From: Paraliobacillus sp. PM-2 | Lineage (GTDB): Bacteria; Bacillota; Bacilli; Bacillales; Amphibacillaceae | Reading direction: 5' to 3' | Length of the DNA: 64,000 nt | Assembly (NCBI RefSeq): GCF_001368815.1 | Contig: NZ_CTEI01000001.1 | Coordinates: 124,001 to 188,000, forward strand | Translations under genes and position numbers: made by a program | Part shown: positions 34,499 through 43,712 of the stretch, in pieces | Layout of the letters: the number at the start of each line of letters is the position of its first letter | How positions within the stretch are numbered: position 1 is the first letter of the stretch | Notes under the pieces: model-generated | The model's database searches: none | Told to the model about the DNA's origin: nothing | Seen by the model: only the letters and a program-made list of their open reading frames with translations

Positions 34499-35752
34499 AT
34501 GGATAAAGAATTTTCACTAAAGGCAGTACCTCAATCTTATCGAAATAGTTTCTTAAAAATGTTTGTGGTGATGCTTGGGTTCACCTTTTTCTCTGCAAGT
34601 ATGCTTTCTGGAGGAGAATTAGGTCTTGGATTAAGCATGAAGCAATTTATTTGGATCGTTTTACTTGGTAACTTGATTCTCGGATTATATACAGGTGGGC
34701 TTGCTTACATGGCAGCAAAAACGGGCTTGTCTACACACTTACTGGCTAGATACGCATTTGGTGAGAAGGGCTCTTATCTAGCTTCGTTTCTATTAGGTGC
34801 CACACAAGTAGGTTGGTTTGGTGTCGGATTAGCAATGTTTGCTGTCCCTGTTCATAAGGTAACTGGAATCGATATGTTAACATTAATTATTATCTCAGGG
34901 CTTGTAATGACAGGTTCTGCATTCTTCGGTATGAAGGCTTTAGCAATATTGAGTTTTATCGCAGTACCTTCGATTGCAATTCTAGGAAGTGTATCGGTTG
35001 GCGTTGCTATTAATGATTTAGGCGGCATGGCAGAACTCTTTGCTTATCAACCGGAAACTTCAATGGGTCTTGCAGCTGCATTAACGATTTGTGTGGGCTC
35101 ATTTGCAAGTGGCGGAACATTAACACCAGACTTTGCTCGTTTTGCAAAAACAAAAAAGTCGGCTGTTATTACAACATTAATTGCCTTCTTTATTGGAAAC
35201 ACGCTTATGTTCCTATTTGGTGCAGTTGGTTCGATCGCAACTGGGTTAGGTGACATTTCAGAAGTAATGTTTGTTCAAGGATTAATCGTACCAGCAATTA
35301 TTGTTTTAGGATTAAATATCTGGACAACAAATGATAATGCGTTATATGCATCTGGATTAGGGTTTTCAAATATAACAAAAATAAAGAAAAGTAAAATGGT
35401 TATTTTCAATGGGATTGTTGGGACGATCTTTGCGATGTGGTTATATAATAACTTCGTTGGTTGGTTGACACTGCTAGGAGGCGCATTGCCACCAATTGGA
35501 GCGATCGTGTTAGCGGACTTTTTCATACTAAGAAAGGGACGTTACCCAGCATTAGAAGAAATGACGTTTCAAGCGGTTCGTTGGCCGGCGATTATTGCTT
35601 GGGTTGGTGGGTTTGCGGCAGCACAATGGTTACCCGGTATTCCACCACTAAACGGAATCTTCAGCGCAATTGTATTATTCGTCAGCTTTACGCTACTAAC
35701 AGAAAAAGTAGTAAGTACGGAAAAAAGGATGGCATTAGGAAAAGAGGTATAG
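34499..35752 (+). CDS. codB: Cytosine permease CodB
   Basis: A 417-residue NCS1-family transporter with about 12 helices. It opens MDKEFSLKAVPQSYR and carries family motifs (GGELGLGLSMKQFIW, GLSTHLLARYAFGEKGSYL, GGTLTPDFARFAKTKK, WTTNDNALYASGLGFSNI) that match CodB-type cytosine permeases. GAGGAGG lies 8 nt before the ATG. It is followed 3 nt later by codA; a PyrR leader controls both. Confidence 0.95.
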   Translation: MDKEFSLKAVPQSYRNSFLKMFVVMLGFTFFSASMLSGGELGLGLSMKQFIWIVLLGNLILGLYTGGLAYMAAKTGLSTHLLARYAFGEKGSYLASFLLGATQVGWFGVGLAMFAVPVHKVTGIDMLTLIIISGLVMTGSAFFGMKALAILSFIAVPSIAILGSVSVGVAINDLGGMAELFAYQPETSMGLAAALTICVGSFASGGTLTPDFARFAKTKKSAVITTLIAFFIGNTLMFLFGAVGSIATGLGDISEVMFVQGLIVPAIIVLGLNIWTTNDNALYASGLGFSNITKIKKSKMVIFNGIVGTIFAMWLYNNFVGWLTLLGGALPPIGAIVLADFFILRKGRYPALEEMTFQAVRWPAIIAWVGGFAAAQWLPGIPPLNGIFSAIVLFVSFTLLTEKVVSTEKRMALGKEV

Positions 35753-35755
35753 AAC

Positions 35756-37018
35756 ATGATTATTACACATACGGCATTGCCAAAACGAGAAGGGCTTTGG
35801 AACATTCATATTGAGGATGGCAAATTCGCTAAAATAGAAGAAGCAAAAGCCGTAGAAGGAGCAATAGATGTAAAAGGGAAGCTAGTAAGTGCTCCATTTA
35901 TTGAACCACATGTCCATTTGGATACCACGTTGACTGCAGGCGAACCAAAGTGGAATGAAAGTGGTACCTTGTTTGAGGGGATTGCTACGTGGGCGGAACG
36001 AAAAAAATCTCTGACGATAGAAGATGTGAAACAAAGGGCAACTAAAGCACTGAGATGGCAAATTGCCCAAGGCATTCAGCATGTTCGTACACATGTGGAT
36101 GTCTGTGATCCATCACTTACTGCAATGAAAGCATTGTTGGAAGTAAAAGAAGAAATGAAAGATTATGTTGATATCCAATTGGTTGCTTTTCCACAAGAAG
36201 GTTATTTATCCTATCCAAATGGTAATGGTACGGAATTAGTAGAGGAAGCATTAAAAATGGGCGCAGATGTAGTCGGAGGCATTCCACACTTTGAGTTTAC
36301 GCGAGAATATGGTGTAGAATCGATGAAAATTGCCTTTGACTTGGCGGAAAAATATGATCGGTTAGTGGATATTCATTGTGATGAAATAGATGATGAACAA
36401 TCTCGTTTCATTGAAGTGGTTGCTTTAGAAGCATATAAACGTGGTTTAGGGAATAAAGTAACAGCTAGTCATACAACTGCTATGCATTCTTACAATGGTG
36501 CGTATGTGTCAAAGTTAATGAAATTATTGGGACTATCCAATATTAACTTTGTTGCCAACCCACTGGTAAACACACATTTACAAGGTCGTTTCGATGATTA
36601 TCCGAAGCGTCGCGGGATTACCCGTGTTAAAGAGTTAAAAGAGGCTGGATTGAATGTTTGCTTTGGACATGATGATATTTTTGACCCGTGGTACCCACTT
36701 GGAACAGGCAACATGCTGCAAGTGTTGCATATGGGAATTCATGTAACGCATTTGATGGGATATCATCAAATCGTAGATGCTTTTGATTTTATTACGGATA
36801 ATAGTGCGATTACACTAGATATTCAAGATCGGTATGGCATTGAAGTAGGTAAACCAGCAAACTTCATTATACTAAATGCTACGAATCGATATGATGCCAT
36901 TCGTAAACAGGCAGAAGTCCTAGCTTCGTATCGAAATGGTAAGAAATTAGCAGAAACGAAACCAAAAGAAACATCAGTATATTTAAATGAAGCAATAGAA
37001 ATTGATTTTGAAAGATAA
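35756..37018 (+). CDS. codA: Cytosine deaminase CodA
   Basis: A 420-residue amidohydrolase-superfamily enzyme converting cytosine to uracil and ammonia. Metal and catalytic residues align with the E. coli enzyme: PHVHLD (His52, His54), HCDE (His207, Glu210), SHTTAM (His239) and GHDDIFDPW (His305, Asp306). The C-terminal composite strand is [11 protein letters not shown]. It starts 3 nt after codB; uracil made here would enter salvage to UMP, consistent with PyrR control. Confidence 0.97.
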   Translation: MIITHTALPKREGLWNIHIEDGKFAKIEEAKAVEGAIDVKGKLVSAPFIEPHVHLDTTLTAGEPKWNESGTLFEGIATWAERKKSLTIEDVKQRATKALRWQIAQGIQHVRTHVDVCDPSLTAMKALLEVKEEMKDYVDIQLVAFPQEGYLSYPNGNGTELVEEALKMGADVVGGIPHFEFTREYGVESMKIAFDLAEKYDRLVDIHCDEIDDEQSRFIEVVALEAYKRGLGNKVTASHTTAMHSYNGAYVSKLMKLLGLSNINFVANPLVNTHLQGRFDDYPKRRGITRVKELKEAGLNVCFGHDDIFDPWYPLGTGNMLQVLHMGIHVTHLMGYHQIVDAFDFITDNSAITLDIQDRYGIEVGKPANFIILNATNRYDAIRKQAEVLASYRNGKKLAETKPKETSVYLNEAIEIDFER

Positions 37019-37062
37019 AAGATTTAACATTGGGATTACTTACAGGAACAGTATACGCCACC

Positions 37063-37247
37063 GTAATCCGTAGATACTTCGCTTTCCGCAGGCACGGCTT
37101 CAGCTAACTCCTTAAAGCAAAAAACGCTTTAAGGAGTGGATCTTCAGCTCGTGCTGTTCCTGCAGGACAAGGAAGTTTTCGGCAGCGATACATCGCACGA
37201 AGAAAATTGCACTTTATTTTCGAGGAGTCTACGTATCTATGGATTAC
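37063..37247. repeat. Dispersed non-coding repeat element, ~185 bp, inverted ends
   Basis: Bounded by GTAATCCGTAGATAC (37063-37077) and GTATCTATGGATTAC (37233-37247), inverted repeats with one mismatch. The body is more GC-rich than its surroundings and includes the motif CGCTTTCCGCAGGCACGG, the perfect stem ACTCCTTAAAGC / GCTTTAAGGAGT (37107-37118 with 37126-37137) and GCACGAAGAAAAT. From memory, this kind of sequence recurs in many Bacillaceae genomes. A decayed relative lies at 48311-48506 in the opposite orientation. Confidence 0.75.
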
Positions 37248-37362
37248 TTTGTTTTGGTTATTTCCCTTTTTAAATAAACGATATTACACAAATTTATACT
37301 ATGAGTATGGTATTTAAATATGTTTATACGATCAAATTGTGATTAAGCATATGTTAAAATAA

Positions 37363-37410
37363 AACTTGCTACTTCTATGATTGGAGGTAGCAAGTTCTTT
37401 TATTTTTATT
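37363..37410 (+). terminator. Terminator-like hairpin upstream of eutH
   Basis: AACTTGCTACTTC (37363-37375) pairs with GAGGTAGCAAGTT (37384-37396) with one G-U pair, followed by CTTTTATTTTTATT. It is only 20 nt before the eutH start, so it either ends the codBA transcript or acts as an attenuator for eutH. Confidence 0.75.
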
Positions 37411-37430
37411 AAGTAATAGGAGTTAAGCAG

Positions 37431-38507
37431 ATGGGGATCAATGAAATAATTGTATATATAGTTATTGGCTTCTTATGTCTAGGAGCAATGGATAAATTAT
37501 TGGGGAACAAGTGGGGGATTGGAAATAGATTTACAGAGGGGTTTATGGCGATGGGGTCTCTGACACTTGCTATGGTTGGGATTATATCATTAGCTCCTGT
37601 GCTCGCAAGTATCCTAACCCCTGTTATTGCTCCAATATATCGTTTGATAGGGGCTGATCCTGCAGCTTTTGCCAACACCATCTTAGCACTAGACATGGGT
37701 GGGTACTCTCTAGCAATGGAGATGTCTCAAACAGAAGAAGCGGGCGTATTTGCATGGGTTTTTCTAGGGACGATGATGGGACCGACATTAGCATTTACGA
37801 TTCCGGTTGCACTAAATCTCATTAATAAAGAGGATCATCCTTACTTTGCCAAGGGTATTCTACTCGGGTTAATTACTGTTCCGGTTGGTTGTTTGATAGG
37901 TGGTATTGTTGCAAACATAAACCTGATAGTTATTGTGAAAAACCTTATTCCTACTATCCTCTTATCTATTATGATAGCTATTGGACTGTTTAGATATACG
38001 GATAAGATGATCGCTGGTTTTTCTGTTTTCGCTAAACTAATTGAAATGATGGCGGTAGTTGGTTTAGTAGCGATCAGTGTCGAGACAGTAACGGGCATTG
38101 TCATCATTCCAAATATGACTCCTCTTGTTGAAGGGGTAGAGATTGTAGCAATGATCGCTATTTTTCTTGCCGGTGCTTTTCCGTTGGTTGCTTTTATTTC
38201 TTTTCTTTTAAAAAAGCCACTGAACAAAATCGGTGCGCTATTAGGTATGAATGAAGTTGCTACGGCTGGGATTATTGCAACTTTAGCTCATAACATTCCG
38301 ATGCTGTCTTTACTAAAGGATATGGATCAAAGGGGTAAAATAATTAACGTAGCTTTTGCTGTAAGTGGAGCTTTCGTATTTGGAAGTCACTTAGGCTTTG
38401 TGGCCGGAGTGAACCAAGACATTGTGTTTGCAATGATGATCGGAAAATTAGCGGGAGGAATGAGTGCCGTTCTACTAGCGATTTTTGTTACAAGAAAGTC
38501 GGTTTAG
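37431..38507 (+). CDS. eutH: EutH-type ethanolamine transporter
   Basis: A 358-residue protein with about ten helices. It matches EutH throughout (GAMDKLLGNKWGIGNRFTEG, LALDMGGYSLAMEM, GTMMGPTLAFTIP, FGSHLGFVAGVNQDI). EutH moves ethanolamine across the membrane at low external concentration. No other eut genes (eutBC, shell proteins, the EutVW antiterminator pair) are in the window, so ethanolamine would be used by enzymes encoded elsewhere. AATAGGAG lies 8 nt before the ATG. A lipoprotein gene follows after 36 nt. Confidence 0.93.
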   Translation: MGINEIIVYIVIGFLCLGAMDKLLGNKWGIGNRFTEGFMAMGSLTLAMVGIISLAPVLASILTPVIAPIYRLIGADPAAFANTILALDMGGYSLAMEMSQTEEAGVFAWVFLGTMMGPTLAFTIPVALNLINKEDHPYFAKGILLGLITVPVGCLIGGIVANINLIVIVKNLIPTILLSIMIAIGLFRYTDKMIAGFSVFAKLIEMMAVVGLVAISVETVTGIVIIPNMTPLVEGVEIVAMIAIFLAGAFPLVAFISFLLKKPLNKIGALLGMNEVATAGIIATLAHNIPMLSLLKDMDQRGKIINVAFAVSGAFVFGSHLGFVAGVNQDIVFAMMIGKLAGGMSAVLLAIFVTRKSV

Positions 38508-38543
38508 TAAATAGTCATTATCGAGATGAAAGGAGAGGATAGC

Positions 38544-39032
38544 TTGAAATTATTTTTATTTGTAATTCTGTTTCCACTTTTACTTATCGGTTGTAGCAGT
38601 CCGAACACAATGGAAGAAGTCTTTCATCATAAAATGGAAAATAATAAAGAAATCGAATCCTATGAGCTAGTGGAAATGGTAGAGGAAGATCAGGTTATTA
38701 TTTTCACTGCTTACACAGAGGAGGATGACAATAAAGATCAACCAATGCTTGCGTATTTTACAAAACCCAATGACAAGTGGACATGGACAAGGACAAGCAG
38801 CTGTTCATCGGAATGGAGTGGAAATGTTGGGAGCGAACCATATTTATGGTGTGGAACAGTAACGGAACCAAAGTATGAAAAAGTTATTGTAGGCGATACA
38901 GAAGCCAAGTTGATTGCTATGAATGATGGGACGAAACGTGTTTGGTATCAGTTAAGTCAAAACAAGAACGAGGAAATAAAAGCGATATTAACAGATGGAT
39001 CAGAGGAATGGCTTAAAGAAGTGGTCCATTAA
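38544..39032 (+). CDS. Small lipoprotein of unknown function
   Basis: About 162 residues. TTG start at 38544, 8 nt after AAAGGAGAGG; the ATG at 38526 lies before that site and is rejected. It has a lipobox (FPLLLIGCSS) and a mature part with a Cys/Trp-rich centre (WTWTRTSSCSSEWSGN, YLWCGTV). The two mature cysteines may form a disulfide. It follows eutH closely and may be co-transcribed. No family recognised. Confidence 0.75.
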   Translation: MKLFLFVILFPLLLIGCSSPNTMEEVFHHKMENNKEIESYELVEMVEEDQVIIFTAYTEEDDNKDQPMLAYFTKPNDKWTWTRTSSCSSEWSGNVGSEPYLWCGTVTEPKYEKVIVGDTEAKLIAMNDGTKRVWYQLSQNKNEEIKAILTDGSEEWLKEVVH

Positions 39033-39227
39033 TGATAGACCTTTACTTGTTAAGGATGCATGTATCTTTCTTATTCTGTACATCTTTGATATGATTAATT
39101 TTGTCTGTTTGGCGTAACCTTAAATAAATTTTTATCAAAATACGTTGATATAAGAATAAATAAGCAGCTATTTGCTATTTTATCGAGAAGATTTTGTGAG
39201 AATGTAGACAGAATGAGGAGATGACAG

Positions 39228-40151
39228 GTGTTGAATAAGCTATTAATGAAGCCACATATAGCGATTATGATCGCTATTTTTTGTTCGATTCTTTGGGGAA
39301 GTGCTTTCCCTGTTTTGAAAATAAGTTACAGTGAATTACAAATGGCACCAAATGATGTGGTAGCTAAAATGGTGTTTGCTGGCTTGCGTTTTTTACTGGC
39401 AGGAATCATGGTGCTTGTGTTTCTTGCATTTATGAATGTGAAGAAACTAAAAGTAACGAAAAGGCAGTTACTCGTTCTAGTTTTATTAGGTGTGATTCAA
39501 ACAGCACTTCAATATTACTTTTTCTATAATGGATTAGGTGCAGTATCTGGGATGAAAGGTGCGATCCTTTCATCGAGTGGGATATTTTTTACGGTATTAT
39601 TAGCGCATTTTTACTATAAGAATGATCGTTTAAATCGAAGAAAGTGGATTGGCATTACAGCAGGCTTTATCGGTATTATTTTAGCTAACTGGGGAGAGGC
39701 TTTTCAGTTAACTTTTCAATGGACTGGTGAAGGATATATGATTATGGCGGGAGTGACGAGTGCTGTTGCAACAATTATGGCAAAAGAACTGGCTGTTGGT
39801 ATTCATCCTTTTGCTATCACGGGGTGGCAACTAACAATAGGAGCTATCGTGTTACTTGTGATTGGATTTCCGCAATTACAGGCGGATGCGATTCAGTTTA
39901 CACCACTTGGCACAGGATTGTTACTATATTCTGCTTTATTATCAGCTGCAGCTTTCGCTTTATGGTATTCTCTATTAAAGTATCACCCAGCTAGTAAAAT
40001 CAGTATGTACAAATTTATTGTTCCTGTAACAGGGGTGCTGTTATCGACCATATTTATTCCGGGCGAACAGTTAAATGTGATGATTATTGGTGCGATTGTA
40101 ATGGTTGCATCAGGTATTGTGGTAGTTAATTATAGAAAAACTCCGAAGTAG
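39228..40151 (+). CDS. EamA-family (DMT) transporter
   Basis: A 307-residue drug/metabolite transporter: two EamA repeats of five helices each (about 12-150 and 160-300), with the family signature WGSAFPVLKISYSELQ in the first helix. Such proteins are mostly exporters of amino acids or other small metabolites; substrate unknown. GTG start with GAGGAG 8 nt upstream. Single gene; a transposon follows ~40 bp downstream. Confidence 0.9.
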   Translation: MLNKLLMKPHIAIMIAIFCSILWGSAFPVLKISYSELQMAPNDVVAKMVFAGLRFLLAGIMVLVFLAFMNVKKLKVTKRQLLVLVLLGVIQTALQYYFFYNGLGAVSGMKGAILSSSGIFFTVLLAHFYYKNDRLNRRKWIGITAGFIGIILANWGEAFQLTFQWTGEGYMIMAGVTSAVATIMAKELAVGIHPFAITGWQLTIGAIVLLVIGFPQLQADAIQFTPLGTGLLLYSALLSAAAFALWYSLLKYHPASKISMYKFIVPVTGVLLSTIFIPGEQLNVMIIGAIVMVASGIVVVNYRKTPK

Positions 40152-40235
40152 CATCGGTTATACAATAAATGGCGTTTGTGAGCTTAAAATGAACTGCCCC
40201 CTGTCAAGTAGACAGTGGAAATAATAAAATGTAGC

Positions 40236-41039
40236 CTAAGCGGCTTTAGTTCTGTATTCAACAGGACTTAGGCCGTTTAGTCTTTCTTGATATCTATCAT
40301 GATTATAGAAGTAAATGTATTCATCAATTGCTTTATAAAGGTTTTCAAATGTATCATACTTGTGTAAATAATATTTCTCACATTTCAGTGTTCCCCAAAA
40401 CGACTCGATTGGTCCGTTATCAATACATTTTCCTACGCGAGACATACTATGTCTCATTCCTTCTTGATCTAACCTTCGTTTAAAACCGTGAGAAGTGTAC
40501 TGGTATCCTTGGTCACTATGAATAAGTGGGTGTTCTCCATCTAATTGACTAGTGGCTTTATCAAGTGTTTCAAATACAAGTTTATTATTATTGGAATGTC
40601 CTAAAACATAACCAATAATCGAACCATCGTACAAATCTAGAATGGCACTTAAATAAGCCTTCCGTGATGATCCATATTTGAACTCGGTAACGTCCGTTAC
40701 CCATTTCTCATTTGGTTTTTTAGCTGAAAATTCACGATTTAATAAATTCTCCGCAATGTGTTGAGGATTGGTACGTTTATATTTCATTTTCTTTATTCGT
40801 ATTACAGATTGAATCCCTGCAATATTCATTAGCCTAAAAATACGTTTATGATTATATTTATGATTAAATAATCTATTGATATTTAAGGTCATTCGACGAT
40901 ACCCATAAATACCCTCCACTCTTTTATAGAGCTTCTTCATTTCCTTTAGGATTTCTTCGTTCTCAAGCTCTCTAGTAGAAGGCTCACGTTGTAACCATTT
41001 ATAATAAGCAGCACGAGAAATATCTGCGATATCACACAA
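40236..41039 (-). CDS. IS3-family transposase OrfB
   Basis: The integrase part of the transposase (267 aa when read alone from TTG 41039). It has HTH_21 (KKLYKRVEGIYGYRRMT) and the rve core with the DDE residues in KWVTDVTEFKYGSS, LIHSDQGYQYTS and IESFWGTLKCE. The frame actually extends upstream without a stop through KVRGDRKEAKINQVRYEDRY to the slippery site at 41144-41150, so the true product is the OrfAB fusion. No inactivating mutation seen. Confidence 0.93.
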   Translation of the reverse strand: MCDIADISRAAYYKWLQREPSTRELENEEILKEMKKLYKRVEGIYGYRRMTLNINRLFNHKYNHKRIFRLMNIAGIQSVIRIKKMKYKRTNPQHIAENLLNREFSAKKPNEKWVTDVTEFKYGSSRKAYLSAILDLYDGSIIGYVLGHSNNNKLVFETLDKATSQLDGEHPLIHSDQGYQYTSHGFKRRLDQEGMRHSMSRVGKCIDNGPIESFWGTLKCEKYYLHKYDTFENLYKAIDEYIYFYNHDRYQERLNGLSPVEYRTKAA

Positions 41040-41113
41040 TAAAACAATACTCAGATTCTCTTTTTTATGTAATTCTTTAATTGCGACATACCTATCTTCG
41101 TATCTTACTTGGT

Positions 41114-41794
41114 TTATCTTCGCCTCCTTTCGATCTCCTCTAACTTTTTTAGAAAGGCATTTTCTGCACGCAAACGCTCATTTTCTTTTTTGATTCGTCG
41201 CACCTCTAACTTCATTTTCTCTTCAGACGTCAGTTCCTCGTCTCCTTTAGTACGTCCTCGCCTATCCTTTAATGCATCCCAACCACCATTTTCAACTTTA
41301 CGAACCCATTGATACACTTGTTGATAAGACACTTTGTAATTATTCGCTGTTTGTTGATAATCCTTTTCGTGAACTAAAGCATCTTGTACAATCTCAATTC
41401 GTTCTTTCCAAGTTGTTTTTCTTCCTTTAGTCATAGAGCTTGTTCTCCTTTTTTCCGAATCTTTTAATTCTCTATGACCATTATACTTCTTTATCCAATG
41501 ACGAAGGGTAGAATCACTTGGAATTTCATATTTTCTAGTAACTTGTAGTAAAGAGTACTCCCCACTCAAATAATCCATAACTGCTTTCAGTTTAAGTTCC
41601 TTAGAATACTTCTTCCAAGACGATGACTCTTTTAATCCTTTGATTCCGTATTTTTTATATTTGTATACCCAATCATAAATTGTTCTATCATATACATGAT
41701 AAATAGATGCTAACTCAGAAATAGTATGAGTATGATTTTCAAGAGCTTTTACTATCTGAACTTTTTCTTCTAAAGAACGTGCTCTTTTAGACAT
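41114..41794 (-). CDS. IS3-family transposase OrfA
   Basis: A 226-residue OrfA with two helix-turn-helix units (about residues 8-55 and 60-110), a third related HTH (KERIEIVQDALVHEKDYQQT, NNYKVSYQQVYQWVRK), and a C-terminal leucine-zipper helix (EKMKLEVRRIKKENERLRAE). It binds the terminal repeats and joins OrfB by frameshifting at the A6G near its end (AFLKKLEEIERRRR). Confidence 0.92.
   Translation of the reverse strand: MSKRARSLEEKVQIVKALENHTHTISELASIYHVYDRTIYDWVYKYKKYGIKGLKESSSWKKYSKELKLKAVMDYLSGEYSLLQVTRKYEIPSDSTLRHWIKKYNGHRELKDSEKRRTSSMTKGRKTTWKERIEIVQDALVHEKDYQQTANNYKVSYQQVYQWVRKVENGGWDALKDRRGRTKGDEELTSEEKMKLEVRRIKKENERLRAENAFLKKLEEIERRRR
41144..41150 (-). other. A6G slippery site for -1 frameshifting in IS
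   Basis: On the minus strand AAAAAAG near the orfA 3' end. A -1 slip gives an uninterrupted continuation into orfB, the usual IS3 mechanism. Confidence 0.85.
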
Positions 41795-42057
41795 AAAAAC
41801 ATCCCCCCAAAGTATACAGATTTTTATTTTTTAACCTGTCTACTTTAGGGGGAGCATATCAAAGCTTACTGACGTCATTTTCTTTTATTATAAGACAGTA
41901 AATCATCAGGTAGAATGAGGGTTTAAAAATCAAATTCTGTATAGTCTTTTGAGTAATTATGATTTCTCTAACAGAATAAATCATAGTTAAAAAATGCCAG
42001 GTTTTCAGAGTGAATCCTTGATTCCTTGATATATCAGCTTTGTATTCGCATTCATTT

Positions 42058-42090
42058 GAAAACATGTTTTTTAAAATGAAATATGTTTTC
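42058..42090. repeat. Inverted repeat downstream of the RpiR gene
   Basis: GAAAACAT (42058-42065) and ATGTTTTC (42083-42090), 17-nt spacer. The rest of 41862-42147 shows nothing convincing. Confidence 0.35.
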
Positions 42091-42147
42091 AAAAGCTCCA
42101 CATTCTATATTATTTTTATTTGGCCTCCTGTATGATGTAGTTAATTA

Positions 42148-42867
42148 TTAGTTAGGAGGTTGATTAAGAAAGTCACTAAACAAATGTTCAAAAAGAAGAA
42201 GTATTTCAGCAAAAAAAGTATTAGGAGTATGTTTTGGTTGATCTAATTTTTTGTATCGATTTATAACAATAGGCAATGAAGAATAATTTAAAACAGGCGA
42301 ATTTGGATTACCTAAAAAGGAAATGATATCTATTTCATTTTGATGAGCATTCTTTAAGATTTCGACAACTCTGGGCGTTTCACCTGATTGGGAAATTATT
42401 ATTAATAGAATACGTTCTTTAAAATGCTTGGATAAGAGCTGGAGATGGGTATTTGAAGTACTGTTAAAGTCTTGAATTAACAACTTTTCATTAATATAGT
42501 CGGCTACCAACTTTGAAAATCCTAGTCCAAATATCACAATTTGTTTATCTTTATACTTTGTGAAAAGCTCTTGAAATTTATTTTGGCATTCTAAAAGTTG
42601 ATATTGCATTTCGGATGACAAATCAGGAACATTGAAATTTAGCTCTTTATTTTTGGAGTACATGATGTGATAAATCATATCAGTATATCCTTCGAATCCT
42701 AATTTTTTAGCAAGTTTCATAATTGTTGCAGCAGAGGTATTATTTTCTTTAGCAGCAACACGTATACCAAGCTTATTTATTGGTTCTGGATGGGATAGAA
42801 AATACATTAATATTTCTTTTTCAAGGTTGTCTAATTGGTGTTTATCACTTAGATGTTCAATATTCAA
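42148..42867 (-). CDS. RpiR/MurR-family regulator with SIS domain
   Basis: About 239 residues: an N-terminal RpiR HTH (ELEKEIL-like start, then INKLGIRVAAKENNTSAATI and MKLAKKLGFEGYTDM) and a C-terminal sugar-isomerase (SIS) domain that binds a phosphosugar (IVIFGLGFSKLVADYI, IIISQSGETPRVVEIL). TTG 42867 is chosen because GGGAGGGA lies 8 nt upstream. It is divergent from the PTS operon across 90 bp and is its obvious regulator, sensing the phosphorylated sugar made by the PTS. Confidence 0.92.
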   Translation of the reverse strand: MNIEHLSDKHQLDNLEKEILMYFLSHPEPINKLGIRVAAKENNTSAATIMKLAKKLGFEGYTDMIYHIMYSKNKELNFNVPDLSSEMQYQLLECQNKFQELFTKYKDKQIVIFGLGFSKLVADYINEKLLIQDFNSTSNTHLQLLSKHFKERILLIIISQSGETPRVVEILKNAHQNEIDIISFLGNPNSPVLNYSSLPIVINRYKKLDQPKHTPNTFFAEILLLFEHLFSDFLNQPPN

Positions 42868-42957
42868 AGTTTGTCCCTCCCAGTTAAGTCTGATCAATAT
42901 ATTATAATATCATTTGCCTATTAGAAAATCAATTAACTATTAAGGAGAGAGTTTACA

Positions 42958-43569
42958 ATGAACAATTTTACTGAAGATCCATGGGCAAGAATTACAACAC
43001 GTAATGGTTATGCGTCTGATGAGGTCATTTCAAGTTTGCAAAAACTAATTAGAAGAGGAAAAGAAGAAGCGGCTTGTGAATTTGCTTATGAGCTATACAT
43101 AACTTCTCCTCAAGCTGAAGAAAAGTTATGGAGAAGACTTATTACAATTTCTGTTGAAGATATAGGAATGGGGGATCCAACAGCAGCTACTCTAATTAAT
43201 AACTTACATGAAATGAGTAAAAAGTTTATGTATGGAGATGGGGATAGGACACTTTTTATAATTCATGCTATTCGATATCTATGTTCTTGTGAAAAAGATC
43301 GATCTAGTGATCTTTTGAAAAATATAGTTACTAAGAACTTTGCAATGGGATACCTACCAGAAGTGCCAGATATTGCACTAGATAAACACACAACTAGAGG
43401 TAAAGAGATGGGAAGAGGATCTAAACACTTTTTAGAGGAAGCAAGTTACGTAACTCCTCAAAAAAAGGTTAATAACAATTACAAGCAGCGTTATAAAGAA
43501 ATTTTAGAGACTTATAACCCTGAAAGCGTAGTTGAATCAGCATTTAAATCTAATAGTTGGCAATATTAA
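42958..43569 (+). CDS. Stand-alone RarA/MgsA C-terminal-like protein in a PTS operon
   Basis: 203 residues. The sequence follows the C-terminal region of the AAA+ ATPase RarA (MgsA): DEVISSLQKLIRRGKEEAAC resembles its SALQKSIRGSDVDAAL, RRLITISVEDIGMGDPTAAT resembles RRLLVIAYEDIGLANPQA, and the tail TRGKEMGRGSKHFLEEASYV resembles KGAKELGHG..Y. In RarA this region forms the tetramerisation and DNA-end-binding part. No Walker A, Walker B or sensor motif is present, and the gene is complete with AAGGAGAGAG before its ATG, so it is not a truncated rarA. It is the first gene after the RpiR regulator and is followed by IIB, IIC, IIA and a phosphatase. Its role is unknown; the placement suggests the domain has been reused in sugar metabolism. 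Confidence 0.75.
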   Translation: MNNFTEDPWARITTRNGYASDEVISSLQKLIRRGKEEAACEFAYELYITSPQAEEKLWRRLITISVEDIGMGDPTAATLINNLHEMSKKFMYGDGDRTLFIIHAIRYLCSCEKDRSSDLLKNIVTKNFAMGYLPEVPDIALDKHTTRGKEMGRGSKHFLEEASYVTPQKKVNNNYKQRYKEILETYNPESVVESAFKSNSWQY

Positions 43570-43591
43570 TATTCACTATTTTTTCATTTAT

Positions 43592-43605
43592 GGAAAGCGT
43601 TCTCT
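43592..43605 (+). promoter_or_regulatory. Candidate cre (CcpA) site before the PTS IIB gene
   Basis: GGAAAGCGTTCTCT keeps the AAAGCGTT core and matches 11 of 14 positions of a typical TGAAAGCGTTATCA cre. It lies between the RarA-like gene and IIB, about 110 bp before IIB. Confidence 0.4.
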
Positions 43606-43712
43606 TTAATGCAATGACACAAATTAAGATTTATCTATAAAGAGATCCTACATCCACAATACTATTATAAACTATTTATAAAACTAATGATGGATCGAAA
43701 GGGAGTATATAA

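Larger units (their letters stand above)
40190..41861 (-). mobile_element. Complete IS3-family insertion sequence
   Basis: About 1.67 kb with imperfect terminal inverted repeats: the left end TGAACTGCCCCCTGTCAAG and the right end TGATATGCTCCCCCTAAAG (minus strand) each run into GTAGACAG, about 20 of 26 positions alike. It contains orfA and orfB with a -1 frameshift signal. The hexamer AGCTTA lies at 40181-40186 and 41863-41868, next to both ends, and may be target sequence. Confidence 0.88.

Noticed and set aside
41859-42101. 80-codon minus-strand frame between the IS and the RpiR gene
   Set aside because: No ribosome binding site, no motifs, and it starts in the IS flank.
42958-43569. RarA-like gene considered as a truncated rarA pseudogene
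   Set aside because: It has a proper ribosome binding site, a full-length domain and no trace of the ATPase part upstream, where the divergent RpiR gene begins 90 bp away.
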